Shown piece after piece: positions 16,092-24,818 of a stretch of DNA of 64,000 nt. How positions within the stretch are numbered: position 1 is the stretch's first letter; each line of letters starts with the position of its first letter. The notes under the pieces are model-generated. The model did no database searches. It was given only the letters and a program-made list of their open reading frames with translations, and was not told where the DNA came from. Made by a program: the position numbers and the translations under genes. Source of the DNA: Natrinema mahii (GTDB taxonomy: Archaea > Halobacteriota > Halobacteria > Halobacteriales > Natrialbaceae); assembly GCA_000690595.2 (NCBI GenBank), contig JHUT02000001.1, positions 620,001 through 684,000 on the forward strand, given 5' to 3'.

Positions 16092-17779
16092 CTCCCATGC
16101 CCGATCCCAAACCCACCCCCACCGACCGGTTCTCGTTCGATCTCGACCGAGCGGCGTTTCGCGAGGACGCCGGCTCGAGCGCCGATCGAGCCGACCGCCC
16201 GGCCATCGTCCGGACCGTCGCGACCCTCGAGGTCGAGACGACGCCGCTCGCGGCTTACGCCGCGCTCACCGGCCGGTCCGAGGCGATCGACCGGGAGCGG
16301 TCGCCCTACGCCTTCCTCCTCGAGAGCGCGGAGAAGACCGCCTCGAGCGACCCCGACGGCGCGTTCCGGCCGAGTACCGCCGACGCCGAGCGCCACGCAC
16401 GCTACTCCTACGTCGGCTACGACCCCGAGGCCGTCGTGACGGTCGAATCCGGCGAGGCGACCGTCGAGGCCCTGACCGACGACGCGCCGCTTGCGGCCAT
16501 CGACACCGACGCCGACGGTGACACCGTCGACGCGCTCCGGGCCGCGATGCCCGACGTCCGCCTCGAGAACGTCCCCGACCACGACCGCCAGCACCTCGAG
16601 GGCGGGCTGGTCGGCTTTCTCGCGTACGACGCCGTCTACGACCTCTGGCTCGAGGAGGTCGGCCACGAGCGGCCCGACTCGCGGTTCCCGGACGCGCAGT
16701 TCCTCCTGACGACCAAGACCCTGACCTTCGACGAGCGCGACGGGACGGTGTCGCTTGTCTGTACGCCCGTTCTCGAGGCCGACGACGACCCCGACGCGGT
16801 CTACGATGCGCTCGTTGCAGAGGCCGGCGAAGTGGTGACAGCGCTGTGCGAGGCCGAGCCACCCGAGACCGGTGGCTTCGTCCGCGACGAGGAAATCGCG
16901 GGGCCGCAGGACGAGTACGAGGACAGCGTCCGGGCGGCCAAGGAACACGTCCTCGACGGCGACATCTATCAGGGCGTGATCTCCCGCACGCGAGAGATCT
17001 ACGGCGACGTCGATCCGCTCGGCTTCTACGAGGCGATGCGCGAGGTCAACCCCTCGCCGTACATGTACCTGCTCGATCACGACGAGCTGACCGTCGTCGG
17101 GGCCAGTCCCGAGACCCTGCTCTCGGTGCGCGGGCGCGAAGTCATGTCGAACCCGATCGCCGGCACCTGCGACCGGGGCTCGAGCCCCGTCGAGGACCGC
17201 CGGCTCGCGGGGGAGATGCTGGCCGACAGCAAGGAACGCGCCGAACACACGATGCTGGTCGACCTCGCGCGCAACGACGTGCGCCGCGTCTCGGAGCCCG
17301 GTTCGGTCCGGGTCGACGAGTTCATGAACGTCCTCAAGTACAGCCACGTCCAGCACATCGAGTCGACGGTGACCGGCCGACTCGCCGCGGACTCGGACGC
17401 GTTCGACGCGACCCGAGCCTCGTTCCCCGCCGGGACGCTGTCGGGCGCGCCGAAGATCCGCGCGATGGAGATCATCGACGACCTCGAGTCCGAGCCCCGC
17501 GGGCTCTACGGCGGCGGCGTCGGCTACTACTCGTGGTCCGGCGACGCGGACTTCGCGATCGTGATCCGGACTGCCACAGTCGAGGACGAGGGCGACGAGG
17601 ACCGGATCACGGTTCAGGCCGGTGCGGGCCTGGTCGCCGACAGCGACCCCGCCGCTGAGTACGAGGAGACCGAACAGAAGATGGGCGGCGTCCTTGCGGC
17701 CCTCGAGGCGATCGAACTGCCCGCCGAGGAGACGGCGAGTCGCGGGGACCCCGACGCGACGCCGGAGGTGGGCCGATGA
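16088..17779 (+). CDS. trpE: Anthranilate synthase component I
   Basis: TrpE converts chorismate and ammonia to anthranilate. A GTG start at 16088 overlaps the trpF stop; ATG 16097 is an alternative three codons later. The product is 563 residues. The chorismate-binding domain includes IYQGVISRTREIYGDVDPLG, GASPETLLSVRGREVMSNPI, RAEHTMLVDLARNDVRRV, AGTLSGAPKIRAMEII and GGGVGYYSWSGDADFAI. The N-terminal half contains the feedback-binding region, seen in many TrpE proteins as a short Ser-rich motif (LLESAEK here). It is partnered with TrpG immediately downstream. Confidence 0.97.
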   Translation: MTPMPDPKPTPTDRFSFDLDRAAFREDAGSSADRADRPAIVRTVATLEVETTPLAAYAALTGRSEAIDRERSPYAFLLESAEKTASSDPDGAFRPSTADAERHARYSYVGYDPEAVVTVESGEATVEALTDDAPLAAIDTDADGDTVDALRAAMPDVRLENVPDHDRQHLEGGLVGFLAYDAVYDLWLEEVGHERPDSRFPDAQFLLTTKTLTFDERDGTVSLVCTPVLEADDDPDAVYDALVAEAGEVVTALCEAEPPETGGFVRDEEIAGPQDEYEDSVRAAKEHVLDGDIYQGVISRTREIYGDVDPLGFYEAMREVNPSPYMYLLDHDELTVVGASPETLLSVRGREVMSNPIAGTCDRGSSPVEDRRLAGEMLADSKERAEHTMLVDLARNDVRRVSEPGSVRVDEFMNVLKYSHVQHIESTVTGRLAADSDAFDATRASFPAGTLSGAPKIRAMEIIDDLESEPRGLYGGGVGYYSWSGDADFAIVIRTATVEDEGDEDRITVQAGAGLVADSDPAAEYEETEQKMGGVLAALEAIELPAEETASRGDPDATPEVGR

Positions 17780-18426
17780 GCACGACGATGGCGGACGACC
17801 GCGACGCGGCGGGACGCGACGGCGAGGCGGAGCCGCTGACGGTGCTGTTCGTCGACAACTACGACTCCTTCACCTACAACCTCGTCGAGTACGTCAGCCA
17901 GCAGGCCGGCACCGAGACCGAGGTCCTGAAAAACACCGCGTCGCTCGCGGACGTGCGCGCAGTCGATCCCGACGCGATCGTTATCAGCCCCGGGCCCGGC
18001 CACCCGAAGCACGACCGCGACGTGGGCGTCACGATGGCCGTCCTCCGGGAGATCAGCCCCGAGGTCCCGACGCTCGGGGTCTGTCTGGGCCTCGAGGCCG
18101 CCGTCTACGAGTACGGCGGCAGCGTCGGCCGCGCCCCCGAGCCGATCCACGGGAAAGCCTCCGCGGTCGACCACGACGGCCGGGGCGTCTTCGCGGGCTT
18201 AGCGCAGGGGTTCCGTGCGGGCCGGTACCACTCGCTGGTCGCGACCGACGTCCCGGACTGTCTCGAGGTGACGGCGACGGCGGAACACGGCTCGGAGACG
18301 CTCGTCATGGGCGTGCGCCACGCGGCGTACCCCCTCGAGTGCGTGCAGTTCCACCCCGAGAGCGTCCTCACGGCCGTCGGCCACGACGTCATCGAGAACT
18401 TCCTCGCGTTCGCGAGGGAGAAGTAG
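17776..18426 (+). CDS. trpG: Anthranilate synthase component II (glutamine amidotransferase)
   Basis: TrpG releases ammonia from glutamine for TrpE. The product is 216 residues with ATGA overlap on trpE. FVDNYDSFTYNLVEYV is the standard start of the domain, preceded by about 22 extra residues. The catalytic Cys lies in GVCLGLEA and the His-Glu pair in QFHPES. The residues after the nucleophile read GLE where many homologues have GHQ, which does not touch the catalytic triad. It is the last gene of the cluster; trpC, trpB and trpA are not in the window, as expected from the split trp operons of haloarchaea. Confidence 0.96.
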   Translation: MSTTMADDRDAAGRDGEAEPLTVLFVDNYDSFTYNLVEYVSQQAGTETEVLKNTASLADVRAVDPDAIVISPGPGHPKHDRDVGVTMAVLREISPEVPTLGVCLGLEAAVYEYGGSVGRAPEPIHGKASAVDHDGRGVFAGLAQGFRAGRYHSLVATDVPDCLEVTATAEHGSETLVMGVRHAAYPLECVQFHPESVLTAVGHDVIENFLAFAREK

Positions 18427-18447
18427 GGCGGCGAAACCGGAGACGAC

Positions 18448-18639
18448 TCAGAAGAACGGGAGGAAGCCGAGGTCGGTGAAGCCGGTGGCGTACAGCGCCG
18501 CCAGCACGACGGCGGCGACGATGCCGATACGGACGGCCAGTTTGATTGCGATCTTGATCGCGACGACGGCGACGGCGAAGGCGGCCAGCGCCGCCAGGAC
18601 CAGAAGGATCGTCGGTCCCGAAGTCAGTGCTTCGATCAT
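18448..18639 (-). CDS. Small two-helix membrane protein
   Basis: The product is 63 residues from ATG 18639 (MIEALTSGPTILLVLAALAA). There are two hydrophobic stretches (about 10-27 and 36-52) separated by IKIAIKLAVR, ending in FTDLGFLPFF. It runs convergent to trpG. It looks like a conserved haloarchaeal small protein, with no known function. Confidence 0.7.
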   Translation of the reverse strand: MIEALTSGPTILLVLAALAAFAVAVVAIKIAIKLAVRIGIVAAVVLAALYATGFTDLGFLPFF

Positions 18640-19003
18640 GTACCACTCCCCGCACTGGAAGGACGTAATCTTTCTGGAAGTCGTGACTGACGACCGGCGA
18701 CGACTGACTCGCTCGAGTGATCGTTCGACCCGTCGGACTGTGCGGGCACGAAAGAGAAAACCACGGGAGGGCGGCGTGATCACGTCGCAGACAGTCACTT
18801 TCAGTCCGGTCTGAAAATGGTTAAGACGGTCGCCCACGTAGGTTCGAACGACCACGGAGACGGCCGTTTCGGCGGTCGCGTGCGAACCGGAACCGATAGG
18901 TTACAGAGACATCTATACAACCACATTTGTATTACTACAAGAACGGTAGGACTACAACACCACGTTTTATGATGGATGCATGAATACCAAACCTTCGTCA
19001 CGA
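18640..19003. other. Intergenic region upstream of the nrdJ leader ORF
   Basis: No gene is seen. It includes a hairpin TTTCAG-TCCGGT-CTGAAA (18799-18816) and, at 18965-18971, TTTTATG, which is suitably placed (33-39 nt) for transcription starting just before the short upstream ORF at 19004. No cobalamin-riboswitch-like sequence was recognised. Confidence 0.45.
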
Positions 19004-19081
19004 ATGATGCAAGCCAGGACCCGGACCCACGCCACGATCGACGTACTGCAGCGAGGTAGCGACGAGGTGACGCGCGCATGA
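19004..19081 (+). CDS. 25-codon upstream ORF coupled to nrdJ
   Basis: It reads MMQARTRTHATIDVLQRGSD and ends DEVTRA, and its TGA overlaps the nrdJ ATG as ATGA (19078-19081). A TATA-like TTTTATG 33-39 nt upstream would place its start close to the 5' end of the mRNA. It may be a leader peptide or coupling ORF that controls nrdJ translation, or a chance ORF. Confidence 0.4.
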   Translation: MMQARTRTHATIDVLQRGSDEVTRA

Positions 19082-22000
19082 GCGACGCCGACCTCTCCGC
19101 GGAAGAGTTGACGCTCCCGATCAAACGCACCGAGGGGGAGACCCTCGAGGAGCGATTGACCGACAACGCCTATCACGACATTCTGCCGGCCCGCTATCTC
19201 CGAAAGAACGCCGACGGCGACCTCATCGAGGACCAGGAGGATCTCTTCGAGCGCGTCGGCGAGAACATCGCGCTGGCCGAGGCCGTCTACGAGGCCGAAA
19301 ACCGCGACCGCGAGATCACGGTCACGCCGGACCAGCTCAAGCCCGATCACCCGCGGCGGGACGAACTCGCCGCGGAAGTGTTCGGTGCCGGTACCACCGC
19401 GACCGACGACGCCGAGGCCACGCTGTCTGTCTACAACGTCAACAAGTTCGCCTACGACACCGTCGTCCCCGAACTCCCCGACGAGATCCGCGACCACGTC
19501 GAAGACGTCGCCGAGGAGTTCCAGAGCATGATGGAAAATCTGGATTTCATGCCGAACTCGCCGACCCTGATGAACGCCGGTGACGAACTCCAGCAGCTCT
19601 CGGCGTGTTTCGTCGACTCCCCCGAGGACGACATCGACGACATCCACCAGACCGCCAAGGAGGCCGCGCAGGTCTTCCAGAGCGGCGGCGGCATGGGCTA
19701 TGCCTTCTGGCGGCTCCGACCCTACGGCGACGCGGTCGGCTCGACCGGCGGCATCGCCAGCGGCCCGATCACGTTCATGCGCACGTACGACCAGATGTGC
19801 GAGACGATCGCCCAGGGCGGCGCCCGCCGCGGCGCACAGATGGGCGTCATGCGCGTCTCCCACCCGGACGTCATCCAGTTCATCCACGCCAAGAACAAGG
19901 ACGTCTCGCTGGCCGAGACGCTGCGACTGAACGACCCCGACGACTACACGCACACCTCCTTCCAGGATGCCCTCGAGGAGGCCCGCGAACTCATCGACGA
20001 CGACGGGCGGGTCCCCAAGCACCTCCGGAACGCCGTCGAGGGCCACCTCTCGAATTTCAACATCTCCGTCGGGATCACCGACGACTTCATGGACGCCGTG
20101 AAAAACGGCGAGGAGTTCACGTTCACCAATCCCCGAACGGGCGAGCCCCACATCGCCACGGCCGAAACGAAGGAACTCTACGAGATGTTCGGCCTCGGCG
20201 ACCACGTCGAGGTCGGAGAGGAACTGTCGATCCCGGCCGAGGAACTCTGGGACGACATCGTCGAGGGCGCCCACGAGAACGGCGAACCCGGCGTGATCTA
20301 CCTCGAGCGGGTGAACAAACAGCACTCCTTCGACGTCGAGAAACACCCCGACCACCGAATCCTCGCGACCAATCCCTGCGGCGAGCAGCCCCTCGAGGAG
20401 TACGAGGCCTGTAACCTCGGCCACATCAACCTCTCGACGCTCGCGGATCTGGAGGCTCCCGACTGGCGCGTCTGGTACGACGACCACGGCGACGAGTACG
20501 ACGACCTCGAGGACGCCGTTGACGCCTTCCTCGCGGAGGCGATCGACTTCGAGGAGTTCGACCGCCGCATCGAGATGGGCACGCGCTTTTTGGAGAACGT
20601 CGTCACGATGAGCGACTTCCCGGTCGAGAAGATCGAGCAGAAGGTCCGGGAGATGCGCAAGATCGGCCTGGGCATCATGGGGCTGGCACAGCTGTACGTC
20701 CAGCTCGGCATGGAGTACGGCAGCGAGACCTCCAACGAGGTCGCACGCCAGCTGATGCGCCACATCAACCACGGGTCGAAGTGGGCGTCCCACGAACTCG
20801 CCGAGGAGCGGGGCAGCTTCGACGAGTGGGACAAGTCCAAGTACGCGAACCCGACCGAGTACCGCGAGTGGTTCGAGAAGCAGACCGGCCTCGACGCCGA
20901 CGACTGGGCGGACGGGTTCCCGGTCCGGAACCACAACACGACGACCATCGCGCCGACCGGCACGACCTCGATGGTCGGCAACACCACCGGCGGCTGCGAA
21001 CCGATCTACAACGTCGCCTACTACAAGAACGTCTCCGACGACGTGCAGGGCGACGAGATGCTGGTCGAGTTCGACGACTACTTCCTGCGGACGCTCGAGG
21101 CCAACGACATCGACGTCGACGCGGTCAAGGAGGAGGCCAAAGAGCAGATGGCCACCAACCAGTTCGACGGGGTCGAGGGCCTGTCGACGGTGCCCGACGC
21201 CATCGGCGAACTGTTCGTCACGACCGGCGCGCTCTCGGCGAAAGAACACGCCGGCGTGCAGGTCGCCTGTCAGGAGGGCGTCGACTCCGCCATCTCGAAG
21301 ACGGTCAACGCGCCCAACGACTCCACGCTCGAGGACGCCAAGGATGTCTTCGAGTACATCTACGAGCACGGCGGCAAGGGCGTCACCTACTACCGCGACG
21401 GCACCCGCAGCAAGCAGGTGCTGACCACCCGCGCCGACAACGCCGACTTCGCCGACGAGACCGAGGCCGCACAGGCCTTAGTCGAGCAGATCGACGAGAT
21501 CTTCGGCGGCCTAACGGCGTTCCTCGAGAGCGAGGAAGTCCAGGACGTCCTCGAGGCGGACGTCGGCGGACTCCTCGACGAGGACGGCGAGCCCGTGCAG
21601 GTCGACTTCACCGAGAAACGCGAGCGGCCCGACGCCCTGCAGGGGGTCAGCCAGCGTATCGACACCGGCTACGGGAAGATCTACGTGACGATCAACGAGG
21701 ACCCCGAGACCGGCCAGCCGTTCGAACTGTTCGCCAACATCGGACATTCGGGCGGCTTCACGAACTCCTTCACCGAGGCGCTGGCGAAGGTCATCTCGAC
21801 CTCGCTGCGCTCCGGCGTCGACCCCGAGGAGATCGTCGACGAACTCTGTGGCACCCGCTCGCCGAAAGTCGCCTGGGACAAGGGCGAACAGATCCAGTCG
21901 ATCCCCGACGCCATCGGCACCGCGATGCGTCGGTACCTCGAGGACGAGATCGACAAGCCGTATCCGAAACAGCAGACCCTAGAGGAGTCGGCCGACGCCG

Positions 22001-22188
22001 ACGCCGCGGTCTACGACGGGCCGAAGACCGACGGCGGGGCGGCCGCCGCGTCCGCGGACGCCGACGACACGACCCAAGACCTCATCGAGGCCGGCGAGTC
22101 GCCGGAGTGTCCCGACTGCGGCTCGATGTCGCTGTACTTCTCCGAAGGCTGCAAGACCTGCGAGTCCTGTGGCTGGAGCGAGTGCTGA
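19078..22188 (+). CDS. nrdJ: Adenosylcobalamin-dependent ribonucleoside-diphosphate reductase (class II)
   Basis: This enzyme reduces ribonucleotides to deoxyribonucleotides using vitamin B12. The product is 1036 residues and starts at the ATG overlapping the upstream ORF. Active-site and family motifs are MPNSPTLMNAG, QLSACFVDSPED, TNPCGEQPLEEYEACNLGHI (radical-site Cys and its Glu), MGLAQLYVQLG and APTGTTSMVGNTTGGCEP. A large insertion around residues 790-870 separates the barrel from LCGTRSPKVAW. The C-terminus carries two Cys pairs, CPDCG and CKTCESCGWSEC, which likely relay reducing equivalents or bind zinc. The family is usually 950-1050 residues in haloarchaea. Confidence 0.97.
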   Translation: MSDADLSAEELTLPIKRTEGETLEERLTDNAYHDILPARYLRKNADGDLIEDQEDLFERVGENIALAEAVYEAENRDREITVTPDQLKPDHPRRDELAAEVFGAGTTATDDAEATLSVYNVNKFAYDTVVPELPDEIRDHVEDVAEEFQSMMENLDFMPNSPTLMNAGDELQQLSACFVDSPEDDIDDIHQTAKEAAQVFQSGGGMGYAFWRLRPYGDAVGSTGGIASGPITFMRTYDQMCETIAQGGARRGAQMGVMRVSHPDVIQFIHAKNKDVSLAETLRLNDPDDYTHTSFQDALEEARELIDDDGRVPKHLRNAVEGHLSNFNISVGITDDFMDAVKNGEEFTFTNPRTGEPHIATAETKELYEMFGLGDHVEVGEELSIPAEELWDDIVEGAHENGEPGVIYLERVNKQHSFDVEKHPDHRILATNPCGEQPLEEYEACNLGHINLSTLADLEAPDWRVWYDDHGDEYDDLEDAVDAFLAEAIDFEEFDRRIEMGTRFLENVVTMSDFPVEKIEQKVREMRKIGLGIMGLAQLYVQLGMEYGSETSNEVARQLMRHINHGSKWASHELAEERGSFDEWDKSKYANPTEYREWFEKQTGLDADDWADGFPVRNHNTTTIAPTGTTSMVGNTTGGCEPIYNVAYYKNVSDDVQGDEMLVEFDDYFLRTLEANDIDVDAVKEEAKEQMATNQFDGVEGLSTVPDAIGELFVTTGALSAKEHAGVQVACQEGVDSAISKTVNAPNDSTLEDAKDVFEYIYEHGGKGVTYYRDGTRSKQVLTTRADNADFADETEAAQALVEQIDEIFGGLTAFLESEEVQDVLEADVGGLLDEDGEPVQVDFTEKRERPDALQGVSQRIDTGYGKIYVTINEDPETGQPFELFANIGHSGGFTNSFTEALAKVISTSLRSGVDPEEIVDELCGTRSPKVAWDKGEQIQSIPDAIGTAMRRYLEDEIDKPYPKQQTLEESADADAAVYDGPKTDGGAAAASADADDTTQDLIEAGESPECPDCGSMSLYFSEGCKTCESCGWSEC

Positions 22189-22300
22189 GCGCTGATTGAG
22201 GGTTCGGTTCCGGTTTCGCGGTCGTTTTTTCGGCGCGTATCGGTCGCGGGCAAGCACCGCAAACACCACACTTAGCACCGGCCGGCGCGAACAGCGTCGT

Positions 22301-22474
22301 ATGACTGCCGACGCCGGGGACGGCCCCGCCGGTGGTGGGGAGACGGCGGGCTCGAGCGACGGCGCCGGCGCGCCGCGCTGTCCCCACTGTGAAGCCCCGA
22401 TGTACAAGCGCCACTGCAAGTACGTCTGCCCCCAACACGGGGTCATCATCGACTGTAGCGATCCCTTCCGCTGA
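22301..22474 (+). CDS. Small zinc-finger protein
   Basis: The product is 57 residues from ATG 22301. The first half is a Gly-rich tail; the second is a compact zinc ribbon, CPHCEAPMYKRHCKYVCPQH followed by GVIIDCSDPFR, with CxxC, HC and CxxH sites. Small CPxCG-type proteins like this are common in haloarchaea and some regulate growth or biofilms, but this one is not matched to a studied member. Confidence 0.85.
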   Translation: MTADAGDGPAGGGETAGSSDGAGAPRCPHCEAPMYKRHCKYVCPQHGVIIDCSDPFR

Positions 22475-22591
22475 GCCGTTCTCGTGAGTTCGAGCCGAAC
22501 GCCCGACTCGAGACGCAACTCTCGACATGAGCGCGTCGCTGGTCGAGGGACGCGAGACCGAGTCGCGACGAGTTGCGGCGGACCGTTCGAA

Positions 22592-23323
22592 TCAGTTGTC
22601 CGTCGACTGGCCGCTGCCCGTCTGGAGCGGTTCTCGGGACCGGAGCGTGCGGTAGGCGGGGCCGGCGAGCAGGAGACAGGCCGCGAGGAGGCCGGCCAGC
22701 GAAACCGCCAGCCCGGCGTCGCCGATCCCGCCCGTCGTCGCCGTCGCCGCGGAGGCCCCGACGACGACCGCCGCGACCGTCCAGGGGAGTTCGCCCACTG
22801 CGGTGCCGACGACGAACCACCGGAGCGGGACGCCGCTGACCGCCGCGGCACACGTCGCGACGTCCGACGGGATCGGGGCCAGCCGCGAGGCGACGACGCC
22901 CCGAAGCGGGCCCGCGGTCGCGTAGTAGCGGCCGACGGCGTCGCCGGCGCGCTCGAGGCGTCCACCCCCGCCGCCTCCGTTCGACGTCGCGCGGGTCCCT
23001 CCGGACGGTTCGTCGCCGACGACCCAGCCGGCAGCGACGAAGATCGGGAGGACGGTGACGACGACGCCGGCGAGTGCGACCGGAACGCCGACGGTGACGC
23101 CGTAGCCGTAGCCGACGACGGCCGCGAGCGGCGTGGTCGGCCACGCGAGCAGGGGCCGCACGAGATAGAGCCCGGCGACGACGAGGCCGAACGAAAGCGG
23201 ATCGGCGGCGAGCGAGTCGACGGCCCCGATCGCCGTCGACGGCGAGACGAGCAGGCCCGCCGCGACCATGCCGCTGGCCACGACCGCGCCCGCGAGCGCA
23301 CGCGTTCGTCCCGACGACTGCAT
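22592..23323 (-). CDS. TVP38/TMEM64 (SNARE-associated, DedA-like) membrane protein
   Basis: The product is 243 residues from ATG 23323 (MQSSGRTRALAGAVVASGMV). It has about five membrane segments and the family core: LAWPTTPLAAVVGYGYG, then RGVVASRLAPIPSDVATCAA and VPLRWFVVGTAVGELPWT. Members are thought to move lipids or maintain membrane potential, with no defined substrate. The stop lies beside the small zinc-finger gene, transcribed convergently. Confidence 0.88.
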   Translation of the reverse strand: MQSSGRTRALAGAVVASGMVAAGLLVSPSTAIGAVDSLAADPLSFGLVVAGLYLVRPLLAWPTTPLAAVVGYGYGVTVGVPVALAGVVVTVLPIFVAAGWVVGDEPSGGTRATSNGGGGGGRLERAGDAVGRYYATAGPLRGVVASRLAPIPSDVATCAAAVSGVPLRWFVVGTAVGELPWTVAAVVVGASAATATTGGIGDAGLAVSLAGLLAACLLLAGPAYRTLRSREPLQTGSGQSTDN

Positions 23324-23542
23324 CGATTTCAGGTTTCGCTCGAGCGTTGAAACCTTTGTGTCTCGCGGGGCGCGACTGGAACTGCCGCCTGTGCTCGCGG
23401 CCGTGGCGTCTCGGTCGGGAGTAGTTCGCGAACCTGTCACGCGGGACCGTCGGCCGCGTGTGATCCGGCCGCAGTCGCCGATCCAAAGGAAAGGGCTTTT
23501 ATAATCACACTGGATACCATTGAGTGCAGACAGAGACCGCGA
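23324..23542. other. Divergent promoter region before tRNA-Leu
   Basis: No gene is seen. TTTATAA at 23498-23504 is 39-45 nt before the mature tRNA 5' end and is the likely TATA box for it. Confidence 0.5.
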
Positions 23543-23627
<85 letters not shown>

Positions 23628-23908
23628 TCGCACAGGTGGCTGAGCTCCACCCCAAACCGATGCAGGTGATTTCCCTTCGTGGACATCACCCACGCATAAT
23701 CCTTTCCGACGCTACACCGACGAGCGATGGCCGTCCGTAGCTAAGTGACGTGTTCCCGATGGAGCAGCGCCGGTGCTGGAACCGCATTTCGACCGGTTCG
23801 GATGAGAGAACACGGCGGGCCGGCAGTCGGTGCCGGGCCTCGGTTTCGAACACCGTCGTGGCCGTCGCGGAGAGTAACCACTTTCCCGCTTCGCTCGAAC
23901 GATCGCAC
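23628..23908. other. Intergenic region after tRNA-Leu
   Basis: No convincing gene is seen in these 281 bases. Short inverted repeats (GGTGAT...ATCACC near 23670-23695) may mark the tRNA trailer. Confidence 0.4.
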
Positions 23909-24472
23909 ATGGAATACGTCCCTCGAGAGCGCGTGCGCCTGCTTACCGGCGTGTTGAGCGTCGTGTCGCTAGCGGTGGTCTTCGCGGCCGCCGGCGGCCG
24001 GATCCCCGCCTCGAGCGTGCCCGCCGCCCCGGAGTGGGTCATCGATGTGATTCCGGCGGTCAACGCCGTGATCAGTGCGGTCGCGATCGGGACGATCGCG
24101 GTCGGCTGGCGGGCGATCCGCCGCGGTGCGATCGGCCGGCATCGGGTCGCGATGCTGTCGTCGTTCGGGCTGTTCGTGGCCTTTCTCGCGCTCTATCTCT
24201 ATCGACTGACGGTGATGGGCGGACCGTCGGACTTCCCGGGGCCGGCGACGATCGAGCAGTTCGTCTACCTGCCGCTGCTGGCGATCCACATCCTGCTGGC
24301 GATCGTCTGTATCCCGCTGCTGTACTACGTCCTCCTGCTCGCGGCCTCGCGTCCGGTCGCGGAGATTCCGGCGACGAGCCACGCCCGGATCGGCCGCGTC
24401 GCGGCGTCGCTGTGGCTGATCTCGTTTTCGCTGGGGATCGTCGTCTTCGTCTTGCTCCACGTGGTGTACTGA
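23909..24472 (+). CDS. DUF420 family membrane protein
   Basis: The product is 187 residues with five predicted membrane helices. ATG 23909 (MEYVPRERVRLLTGVLSVVS) was chosen because upstream codons are polar and unrelated. Family features are VNAVISAVAIGTIAVGWRAI, the R-x-x-H pair in GRHRVAMLSSFGLFVAFLAL, and IHILLAIVCIPLLYY with a His. DUF420 proteins resemble haem-copper-oxidase accessory or b-type membrane proteins, but function is not established. It is convergent with the DUF5800 gene. Confidence 0.88.
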   Translation: MEYVPRERVRLLTGVLSVVSLAVVFAAAGGRIPASSVPAAPEWVIDVIPAVNAVISAVAIGTIAVGWRAIRRGAIGRHRVAMLSSFGLFVAFLALYLYRLTVMGGPSDFPGPATIEQFVYLPLLAIHILLAIVCIPLLYYVLLLAASRPVAEIPATSHARIGRVAASLWLISFSLGIVVFVLLHVVY

Positions 24473-24482
24473 TCGGCCAGAG

Positions 24483-24680
24483 TCAGTCCAGAATGTCGCC
24501 GACGCGTCGCGGCTCGCCCTGCAGGTTCGGCTGTTCGGCGACGATCTGTAACACCTCGTGGTCGGTCACGTCGTAGTAGGACTTCTCGGTGGCCTCCTCG
24601 AGCAGGTCCTTCTCGAGGCGGAACTCGGTGCCTTCGTAGACGACGTCGACGCCCTCGTCGTCGAATGCGAGCGTAGTCAT
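24483..24680 (-). CDS. DUF5800 family small protein
   Basis: The product is 65 residues from ATG 24680: MTTLAFDDEGVDVVYEGTEF, then YYDVTDHEVLQIVAEQPNLQ and GEPRRVGDILD. It is a compact, acidic and highly conserved haloarchaeal family; function is unknown. Its stop is ten bases from that of the DUF420 gene. Confidence 0.88.
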   Translation of the reverse strand: MTTLAFDDEGVDVVYEGTEFRLEKDLLEEATEKSYYDVTDHEVLQIVAEQPNLQGEPRRVGDILD

Positions 24681-24786
24681 AGCCGGGAGTACGCAGCGGG
24701 GGTGTAAAAGCGAGGCGACTGGCCGGCGGCGGCCGGAGCCGGGACCGGCAGACGGGCGTCGGACGGGCGACTGACGACGCGCGAGG

Positions 24787-24793
24787 TTTATTA
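24787..24793 (+). promoter_or_regulatory. TATA box of the bactofilin-like gene
   Basis: TTTATTA lies 26-32 nt in front of GTG 24819, which supports that GTG as a leaderless start over upstream GTG codons at 24795 and 24798. Confidence 0.65.
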
Positions 24794-24818
24794 GGTGGTG
24801 CCCCCTTTGGGCCCGAGT

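Noticed and set aside
15788-17356. Long frame opposite trpE
   Set aside because: Shadow of trpE; no motif and the plus strand has all anthranilate synthase signatures.
18640-19077. Cobalamin riboswitch in front of nrdJ
   Set aside because: No B12-box-like sequence was visible; the gap instead has a TATA element and the leader ORF.
18967-21369. 800-codon open frame on the strand opposite nrdJ
   Set aside because: High-GC shadow of the reductase; its residues are dominated by Val/Leu/Asp/Arg patterns caused by the complement of Asp/Glu codons.
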